A stretch of 64,000 nt of DNA, taken from Apium graveolens. Taxonomy: Eukaryota > Streptophyta > Magnoliopsida > Apiales > Apiaceae. The stretch covers positions 173,246,518 to 173,310,517 of the forward strand of contig NC_133650.1 of the NCBI RefSeq assembly GCF_009905375.1, written 5' to 3'. The position numbers and the translations under genes are program-made. How positions within the stretch are numbered: the stretch's first letter is position 1; each line of letters opens with the position of its first letter. The notes beneath the pieces were generated by a model. The model made no database searches. It saw nothing but the letters and a program-made list of their open reading frames with translations, and was not told where the DNA came from. Positions 56,771 to 64,000 of the stretch are shown one piece after another.

Positions 56771-57383
56771 TGTTAGATATATTTGATAATGTCATGGCTA
56801 ATATGTTTTATGTTTAGATTTCAGATCTTATTTGAACAGAACAAATCAGTACTTAACTGATCAGTACTTATACTGGACGTCAGAACTTAAGGGATATCAG
56901 TACTTATGTTATCAGGAGATAAGCATCAGGAGATAGATATCAGAACTTAAGTGCTGAAGGACGATCAGATAAGGACAGTAGCTGATTAAAGTTAAGAAGA
57001 TCAAGATAAACATAAGAAGAGATATGCATGAAGAAGGAATTCCGTAAAGAATGGAATACTTGGAAGGAAAGATATCTGATTGATATATATTAGGAAGCAG
57101 AATTATATTCCATATCAATTAGCGATTATCTTGTAACTGTGTAATATATAAACACAGATATAGGGTTTACACTATAAGTGTTATCATTATCGAGAATATT
57201 ATTTACTGTAACCCTAGCAGCTCTCGTGATATTTTGTTCATCACTGAGAGATAACAGTTCCAGATTGTAACAGAGTTTATTGTTTCAATAAAGTTTGTTT
57301 TCTGTTACATAAGTTCTTGAAGTTTGATTTGATTGTAATAAACACTGTATTCACCCCCTCTACAGTGAAAGTGTGACCTAACA
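56771..57383 (+). repeat. 3' LTR of Sirevirus C
   Basis: 613 bp, two differences from 44202-44814 by eye, followed by the target duplicate GAGAT at 57384-57388. TATA box at 57145-57152. Confidence 0.95.
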
Positions 57384-57722
57384 GAGATATAATTAATGTC
57401 TCGGGGTAATGTTGAAGCATTGTCAATAGGTGAACTTGAAACAGGAAATGGTCTAAATTAGGAACTTGGTTTAGGTAGACCATGTGACACTCGTTGGGGT
57501 TCTCATTTTAAAATAATATTGAATGTGCTTGATTTATATCCCACAATACTTGAGTCACTTGATGTTATTGCAGAAGTTTCTGATACAATTGACTCCAACA
57601 AGGCATAATATGTCACCCACTTGTTGATGTCATTTGATTTTGTGTTTGTTGCACCCTTGATGGTTTCTGTATTTGTAATAACAAATGAGCGGAATGTGGC
57701 ACTGCAGAAGCATGATCAGGAC
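57384..57722 (+). pseudogene. ZMYM1-like / DUF4371 hAT-type gene remnant, 3' part (right copy)
   Basis: Essentially the same sequence as 44815-45153, with the same stops, carrying CDTRWGSHFKI and GELETGNGLN. This is probably the original 3' flank of Sirevirus C, since it continues into the full-length Sirevirus D and solo gypsy LTR, while the left copy breaks off. It is cut at 57723 by the Sirevirus D LTR. Confidence 0.75.
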
Positions 57723-57769
57723 TGTTAGATATAATTGATGATATCAGGGCAGAAACTATCAGAAGTTCT
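57723..57769 (+). repeat. Sirevirus D 5' LTR, first 47 bp
   Basis: TGTTAGATATAATTGATG up to the target GTTCT. The LTR continues at 60811 after the solo gypsy LTR. Confidence 0.85.
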
Positions 57770-60700
57770 TGTAACGACCGAGAAATTTATGACTATTTTG
57801 TGTTATAACAAATAAGTATTACGTGAGTTATGATATTTTAAATTATGATTTATCATAAAAAGGTATCTGATATGTGTTATATGTGTTCGGTGTGGTTCTA
57901 GATAATTTCGGGTATTTTATTACGGGTTAAATGGATTTATATTAAAAAGTTATACTGTCCAGGTTTTCGTTTTAATGACTGATATTTTGTATATAATAAT
58001 TGGCTTTATTTTGCATCATATGGTGTATACCAATGATATTTTCTGAACATCTAGTTAATTTAGAAAATGTTTTGTTCCTTGAAAAACGATTTTTTCGGGG
58101 TCCTACCGGGACGTCAAGCCCACAAAAATCGTATTATTATTTTTATAAAATTATGGAACTTTCAAATATTAAATATTTTTGCATTTTTAGATTATTCGTA
58201 ATTTTTGAGAAATTTTGATATAATTTTTGTATTTAATGGATTAAAAATTATTCCCCGTTAATTATTAATTTTGGGCTAATTATTTTTATTAAATGATATA
58301 ATTAGGCCCTAAATAATTTTGGAGGTATTATTTTTATAACTATAAATACCATTTATTTATTATTTAATTATATAAAAATAAAAAAAAAACAGAAAAATCA
58401 GAATTTTTCTCTGAAATTAGGGTTAGAGTTTCAAGAACAGCTCTTGGAATCAAACCATGATTTTGCAATGATCTGGAAAGCAAAGTCTGGAAAGCAAAGT
58501 AGGTCGTATTTGTAGTCAAATTGAAGCTCTTGAGATGCTCTAACCAATTATGCTATCAAATCATATCTCAGGTTAGTAATTTTTAAAATTCGATTTTAGG
58601 GTTCTTGACTCGATTTAGGGATTTTTTTATTCTTGAATCATTTGTTGGTTTTGATGTTTGAATAAGCTTTATTATTGAATGTGTGATCGATTGATATATA
58701 TAATTGATGATAATATCCCAGGGGATAGTGAAATCGAGTTCGAGTTATGTTGAATAATTTTGATTCGATTGTTCTTGAGTTTGTATGATATTTGGTTAAA
58801 ATTAAGCCCATAGATAGTTTGTACATTATTCAAGCTTTAATTTCATATATATATATATATATATATCGTTAATTTCGGTTCGATATTTGAGATTATCGCG
58901 TTTTTCCGATTTGCTGGGTCGGAGTTCTGGGCTGTTGGTCAAGAAGATTATTCGGGAAATAGTTTGTTGATGATTGTGGTTCCGTTGAATTTCTAGGTAG
59001 CTACTGAATCAATTGGGACCGAAAGCTGGGTTGAAACGAGCCGTTAAAGGCCTCGTCGGATGTTCGCCGGAATCAGGCGAGTCGCCGGATTTTGGGGAGA
59101 ACTCCAACGAGTTCTTGACGACCTATTTTTAGCTATCCTGGCCCGTTTGGATTAATTGATAACCTGCCTTTGATTCATTTTCCCCCAATTCAGTTTTTCA
59201 AATTATATTTTTGGAAGTTCTATTTTATAATAATTCAAAATTCTTTTTTAAAATTCCAAAATTCTTTCTAAATTCAAGATAATTTGGTTAGTTATTTTCA
59301 AAAATCAAAATTTGATTTAATTATTTATAATTTATTTAATTAATTATTTATGGATCTAATTAATTGATTAATTCATTTAATTAATTAATTTTATCCATAA
59401 ATAGTTAAATAAAATGTAATCATTTATAATTAAGCCAAATAATGATTTAAATATCATTTTGAGCTTTTCAAAATTATATAAAGGTATTTAAAATTCAATT
59501 AATATTATTATTAATTGAATTATTCTTATTTTATTCATAGTAAATAGATCGTTCGTCCGTTTAATATGAAACGAATGCGTTTAGACTCGGAAAAATATTT
59601 TAATTCTATTAAAAATACTTTCGAGACATAAAATATTTCGTTTCGAAAGGTTGCTTCATTTTATAAACGATTCTGAGTCACATAAATACCGAAAAAGTCG
59701 TATTTCGACCCAATTTCAATTCTGAATGTATCGAGTCGAATGTTTTGACAAACTGAATCATATGTTGCATGAATTATGTTTTATATTGAGGCAAGTATTC
59801 TAAAATTTTCTTGTGATATATTGTGAGTATTTATTTCCTATTTTAAATGCAGAATAGTTAAAATATTTTTATATTTTGCTGAAATTACTTAATTATGCAA
59901 GTACCCTTTTGTTCTTGTTCCTGGTTATTATTGGTGATCTCTCGAGCAAAGACCTATTGTTCTGGGTTATTTGGGAACCCTGAATTGGGATATTTTGAAA
60001 TCAAAATGATTTGATAACAAAATACTCTACGGACTGGATGGTTACGATGAGGGCCAGGGATGGGCTGGACCCATAACCGGGGATGACCGGACCCTTGTTT
60101 ATTGGGCCATAGAGCCTGGGTACCCAAATAGATCTATACAGGTGGGTATAGATATGCATTATATCATGACTGATCAACAGGGTATGAGTGCGAATATTGG
60201 TTCTAGTGTCCAGTCTAATTTATTGTTGATCGACATTAACGACATTCCTTCTTTAAAATTATTATGATTATAAAACCGGACAAAAACCTTATTCAAGAGA
60301 TGAATCAGTGAATTGCTCGTTACTTTTGATTTATGGTTGAGGGCTAGTAAAGGCCAATATTTTATTCGCTCAACTACTTCGAAATAATAAAGACATTTAT
60401 AAAATTATTTAAAGATTGTGTTCGGAAATTTCTTTTGATATTGATACCTGGAAACCAATTATGATACTTGCTGGGCATTTTTGGCTCACTTTTACTTTGT
60501 GAGTTCTTATTTATTTCTATATCAAATGAGGATCAAGCAATTAATAGATAGCAAGATTGGAGAGATCCCAGTTACAGGAAGTTGGAAATGTCAGAGTGAA
60601 TAAGACGAGGAAGTTAGTAAAGAGGTAATAAAATTTTATTTAGTTGTTGTAAATTTTAAAAGGTTAGATTCTTGTTTCATACCATAACCTGTAAATGATC

Positions 60701-60805
60701 CGTAATTGAGGGGTCATCTTTATATTTATTTTGATAAATAGGCTTATATTATTTGAAGATTGTTTAGTGACACCCAATCCTGACCCTAGATTTGGGAATG
60801 TTACA
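57770..60805 (+). repeat. Solo Ty3/gypsy LTR in the Sirevirus D LTR
   Basis: 3,036 bp from TGTAACGACCGAG to GGGAATGTTACA, with a perfect 5-bp duplication GTTCT (57765-57769 and 60806-60810). It has no internal region. It is related to the LTR of gypsy element 2 (TGTAACGACCGAGAAATTA start in the sense direction; shared block with GGGTATAGAT). It contains an (AT)n run at 58845-58866, a TATA box at 58341-58348 and a GC-rich patch near 59030-59120. Confidence 0.9.
58341..58348 (+). promoter_or_regulatory. Candidate TATA box in the solo gypsy LTR
   Basis: TATAAATA in CTATAAATACC, same position relative to the LTR start as in gypsy element 2. Confidence 0.45.
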
Positions 60806-60810
60806 GTTCT

Positions 60811-61281
60811 TATCAGGACATAAATGAGTCTTTACTAAAGAGTGACGTCATCAGTACTTATATCAGAACTCGATGATCAGCAGTTGATGTCATCAAGATT
60901 TTTCACTTCAGTAGATATTCGAGAAGGAAAAGGAAAGCAGAAATTCAAGGCGGTGAAGGACTTTATCTAAGAAGCAATCATACATTGATGTGTAAAGGTT
61001 TCCTTATTATAATAGGATATGATTCCTTATTGATTATGTAATTGTGCTCTATATAAATCACAGTTTAGGTTTATGCTTTAAACATTGCGTACATTGTTAT
61101 ATCATTCGCATAACCTAGCAACTCTCAAGGATAATTGTCTATCCTTTGAGAGAGTACTTTTGTAATCAGTTTTTATCTGTTAATATAAAAAAAATATTGA
61201 TTATGTAAAAGCTTTATCGAATTGTTTGCATAAACTGTATTCACTCCCCCCCCCCCTCTACAGTTGATTACGGACCTAACA
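60811..61281 (+). repeat. Sirevirus D 5' LTR, main part
   Basis: From TATCAGGACATAAATG to GACCTAACA. It includes a TATA box (61050-61058, TATATAAAT) and an unusually long C run (about 61246-61257) ahead of the CTCTACAG end that is shared with Sirevirus C. Confidence 0.87.
61050..61058 (+). promoter_or_regulatory. Candidate TATA box, Sirevirus D LTR
   Basis: CTATATAAATCAC, positioned as in Sirevirus C. Confidence 0.45.
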
Positions 61282-61283
61282 AT

Positions 61284-61295
61284 TAGTATCAGAGC
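61284..61295 (+). other. Primer binding site of Sirevirus D
   Basis: TAGTATCAGAGC, tRNA-Met type with one change, directly after the LTR. Confidence 0.87.
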
Positions 61296-61341
61296 TTGTT
61301 GTTGACAAATATACAGTTTAAGATCTGAAAATCAATCTTTA

Positions 61342-63721
61342 ATGGCAGACAAAGAAGCACCACAAAATCCACCACCACCATCCCCAGCCACTTCACAGAT
61401 TAGCAGCAATATGAGTAGGTATGAAGCCATCAAGGTTCATGTCCTGAAGATACATGAATATCCAATCTGGAAAGTTAGGATGCCAATGTGCTTGGAAGCA
61501 ACAGATCCTGAATATCTTAGCAGGATTTATGATGGTCCTCATAAACCAATGAAGGTAGTTGTTGCTATAGCAGAAGAACCAGAAAAGATGGTTGATAAAG
61601 ACAAGAAGAACTATTCTCCTGAAGATCATTCATATATTATGAAGGATGCAAAAGTCAGACATATCCTGCATAGCAGTCGTGATAGTGTTATGTCCAATAG
61701 GGTAATTGGATGTAAAATAACAAAGGAAATTTGGAATGCTTTAGAAGTAAAGTGTCAAGGTACTACTGATATCAAGAAGGACGGGAGACCAATACTTACT
61801 CAAGAATATGAGCACTTTGACTCAAGAGATAATGAGTCATTAACTGAGATCTATGACAGATTTCAGAAGCTGTTGAATGACTTGTCTCTTGTCGACAAGG
61901 AATATGATTTAGAGGACTCAAACTTGAAGTTTCTACTTGCACTCCCTAAAAAGTGGGACTTTAAGGTCACATCAGTAAGGGATAATTATGAACTTGATGA
62001 AACATCTCTAGATGAGATGTATGAAATACTGACAACTCATAAACTAGTAATGGAGCAAAGAAGAAAGAGAAAAGGATCCAAGTCTAGACCAATTGCACTT
62101 AAAGTTGAAGAGAAGCCAAAGGAGAAAGCTATGAGAAAAGGGTACTCCAAAGGAAAATCTATGATTGCAAAGTTAGATACTGAATCATCAAACTCTGATG
62201 ATGACTCAAATACTGATAATGAATCAGATACTAACAGTGATCATGACAATAATGAAGACATGGAATAAATGGTTGCTCTATTGGTTAAAAGCTTCAAGAA
62301 AATGGTCTACAAGAACTTCAATAAAGGGAAAAGGTTTTCCAGAAAAGGTTCCAGTTCCTCAAACTCTAATAAGAGGAATGACAGAAGAAATACTGATAGG
62401 AAGGAATCAAAGTTTGGAAAATATGACAAGTCAAAGGAAAGATGTTATAACTGTGATGAAATTGGACACTTTGCAGCTGACTGCAGAAAACCAAAATCTG
62501 AAAAGAAACAAGCCTTGATCTCAAAGAAGAAAAGCTGGGATGATTCATCAGATTCAGATGATGGTGTCAATTATGCTCTTATGGAAAATGCTGATACTGA
62601 GACTGACAATGCTAAACTAAAGGTACCTTAGACCATCCTTGCTTTTGATACTGATGATATCCATGAATTAAGATTGTTTCTTAAATCTCTGCATGTTAGT
62701 TATAGGGATCAAACCTTAGAGAATAATAGAATCAAGAGTGAAAACTCTGAATTAAAGAAAAGGAATGATCACCTAGAAATTGAGTTGCTTTCCTTGCTAG
62801 AAATTCAAAAAAAAAAGATAATATTGTCTATGTTAAAGAAAAATTGTTAAAAAAGCATGCTTATCTAGAAAAGGAGTTAGCTAAAGAAAGAGAGGTTATT
62901 AAGATTTGGACTAATTCAGGAAAAACAACTCAGGAAATTTTAGAGAATGGCTGTTGGGGATCAGGATTGGGATATTCTAATAGATGTAATTCCGATAAGA
63001 AAATTGGAAAAGAAACTGAGAAAAATAAACCAGTAAATACTGATACCAAGATCAAACTGAACAAGGTTCAGTTGAAGACCATTAAGTTTAATCCAAGTGC
63101 TGATGCTGTTAAATCAGTTAATGAGATAGGTTCAACCTCAATACCTAGATCAAACATAATTACAGATAAGAGTGAACAAGTTCACACAAAATCAGTAAAT
63201 ATTGCTTCAATGACTCATAAACAGCTTAAGCAAAAGCTGAAGGAATTACACATGAAAAACAAAGAGAGGGAGAGCCTAGGAAAAACAGGAATGGCTAGGT
63301 AGGTGTTAATAAGAATGGTAATTATGTAACTCCTCCCAATACACCTACAATTACATTCTTGAACTGTGGTAGTACTAATCATCTTGCTAATTCTTTCTGG
63401 AAGAAGAAAGAGATAAATATTGTTCCTCACAAATCAGAGTTTAGGAATTGAACAGTTAGATATAAACCACAGAGTCCTCGTTTTCATTGTGATAGTGTGT
63501 GGCACTCTATTTATAAATGTAAAGAGTATCACAGTTTATATTATGATTATTATGAACTGAAACCCTCTTTAAATAAGGCAAAATCTATTTTGGCATGTGC
63601 AAATACTGATAGTAAGAATACTAACATAAACTCTGATATGAAGTCTTCTGCTGCATATGTTAACAAACTTAAAAAGACCGAAGGATCCAAGCAAGTTTGG
63701 GTCCTTAAAAACACTAACTGA
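61342..63721 (+). pseudogene. Sirevirus D Gag
   Basis: ATG at 61342 gives MADKEAPQNPPPPSPATSQ; the full Gag N-terminus is visible here (EYPIWKVRMPMCLEATDPEY; CKITKEIWNALEVKCQG; EYEHFDSRDNESLTEIYDRF). TAA at 62266 stops the frame, which continues from 62269 with the intact zinc knuckle CYNCDEIGHFAADC (about 62445-62485), to a second stop at 62629. A frameshift near 62820 follows; 62844-63302 encodes the coiled-coil-like KELAKEREVIKIWTNSGK. The second zinc knuckle has lost residues (NCGSTNHLANSF) and the third reads FHCDSVWHSIYKC. It ends VWVLKNTN then TGA at 63719-63721. Confidence 0.88.
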
Positions 63722-63737
63722 TTTCAAATAATGATTG

Positions 63738-64000
63738 CAGGGTAACAGGAGAAATTCTCTAGTCTTAGACAGTGGATGCTCAGGACATATGACTGGTTAT
63801 AAATCCCTGCTATCATAATTTGAGAAGAAAGCTGGCCCAAGTGTTTCTTATGGAGATGGCAACTTAGGAAAAATATTGGGACATGGCAAAATCAAAATTG
63901 GGAATGTCATTATTGAAAATGTAGCTCTGGTTGCAGGACTCAAGCATAATTTGATCAGTGTGAGTCAAATATGTGGCATAGGTTACCATGTCAACTTTTA
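63738..64000 (+). pseudogene. Sirevirus D Pol start (protease), runs off window
   Basis: After TGATTGCAG the frame encodes [19 protein letters not shown], then a TAA where Sirevirus C has an Asp codon (near 63818), VSYGDGNLGKILGHG and LKHNLISVSQIC. It is cut by the window end. Protease active-site DSG is present; the stop makes the frame defective. Confidence 0.85.

Larger units (their letters stand above)
44202..57383 (+). mobile_element. Sirevirus C, the youngest element, with a rearranged 5' side
   Basis: The left LTR (44202-44814) is followed by the target duplicate and 3' flank rather than by primer site and gag start. Gag sequence begins abruptly at 45362. From there gag, pol, spacer, envelope-like ORF, polypurine tract and 3' LTR (56771-57383) follow in normal order. 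The two 613-bp LTRs differ at only two positions by my reading, and GAGAT flanks both. Pol (1116 codons) and most of the envelope-like ORF (1111 codons) are open. The missing primer site, leader and first part of gag mean this copy cannot replicate by itself. Confidence 0.9.
57723..64000 (+). mobile_element. Sirevirus D, 5' part (runs off the window)
   Basis: 5' LTR in two pieces (57723-57769 and 60811-61281) split by a solo gypsy LTR, then a primer site (61284-61295), gag (61342-63721) and the start of pol with the protease (from 63741). It lies in the same ZMYM1/hAT-like locus as Sireviruses B and C. Premature stops in gag (62266, 62629) and pol (near 63818) show that it is older than C. 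The 3' end is outside the window. Confidence 0.88.

Noticed and set aside
58845..58866. (AT)n run as a replication origin or terminator
   Set aside because: Plain dinucleotide microsatellite in a solo LTR; no supporting feature.
1..64000. Centromeric or telomeric satellite, rRNA gene or intact host gene
   Set aside because: No long tandem array, telomere repeat, rRNA motif or complete non-transposon gene was found.

Overview
This is nuclear DNA of a flowering plant, probably a eudicot with a large repeat-rich genome; I cannot name the species from the sequence. The basis is the content: Ty3/gypsy chromoviruses with long LTRs, Ty1/copia Sireviruses with an envelope-like third ORF, an Angela/Tork-type copia element, tRNA-Met primer sites, a tRNA-derived SINE and a plant ZMYM1-like/hAT-like gene remnant. 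There is no bacterial gene organisation, CRISPR array or rRNA gene. Almost every base belongs to a retrotransposon inserted into another retrotransposon.

Layout. 1-22358: Sirevirus A (3' part only). It has an inverted pol fragment (1-1096), an RNase H end, a motif-rich spacer and an envelope-like ORF, and ends in its LTR (21034-22358). Its envelope-like ORF is split by the Tekay-type gypsy element 1 (2393-16126), whose own gag is split by a 3.7-kb solo gypsy LTR (6557-10277). 22359-25617: the 3' half of an Angela/Tork-type copia element E with its LTR; A appears to sit inside E. 25618-43420: Sirevirus B on the minus strand, cut on its left by E. B is split by the Tekay-type gypsy element 2 (27209-41024, minus strand), which itself carries a solo Sirevirus LTR (31696-32728) in its integrase and a SINE (38955-39179) in one LTR.

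43421-57722: remnants of a ZMYM1/DUF4371 hAT-like gene split by Sirevirus C (44202-57383), the youngest and best-preserved element, with an open pol of 1116 codons and an envelope-like ORF of 1111 codons. 57723-64000: Sirevirus D, truncated by the window edge, with a 3.0-kb solo gypsy LTR (57770-60805) inside its 5' LTR.

Target-site duplications support the order of events: GAAAC/GAAAT (gypsy 1), ATGGA/GTGGA (solo LTR in gypsy 1), TTATC (gypsy 2), CCAGT (solo Sirevirus LTR), a 15-bp repeat (SINE), GAGAT (Sirevirus C) and GTTCT (solo LTR in D). The most unusual structure is a 1,145-bp direct repeat (44202-45346 and 56771-57915). It places an LTR plus the downstream flank of Sirevirus C on both sides of the element, and the left copy is joined to the middle of gag through a 16-bp templated filler.

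Other points worth a look are a stop codon plus splice-acceptor-like CAG|GG at the gag/pol boundary of four Sirevirus copies, accessory ORFs ahead of gag in both Tekay elements, a small GC-richer ORF between pol and env in Sirevirus C, and family-specific short motifs reiterated through LTRs and internal regions. I see no intact host gene in the window.
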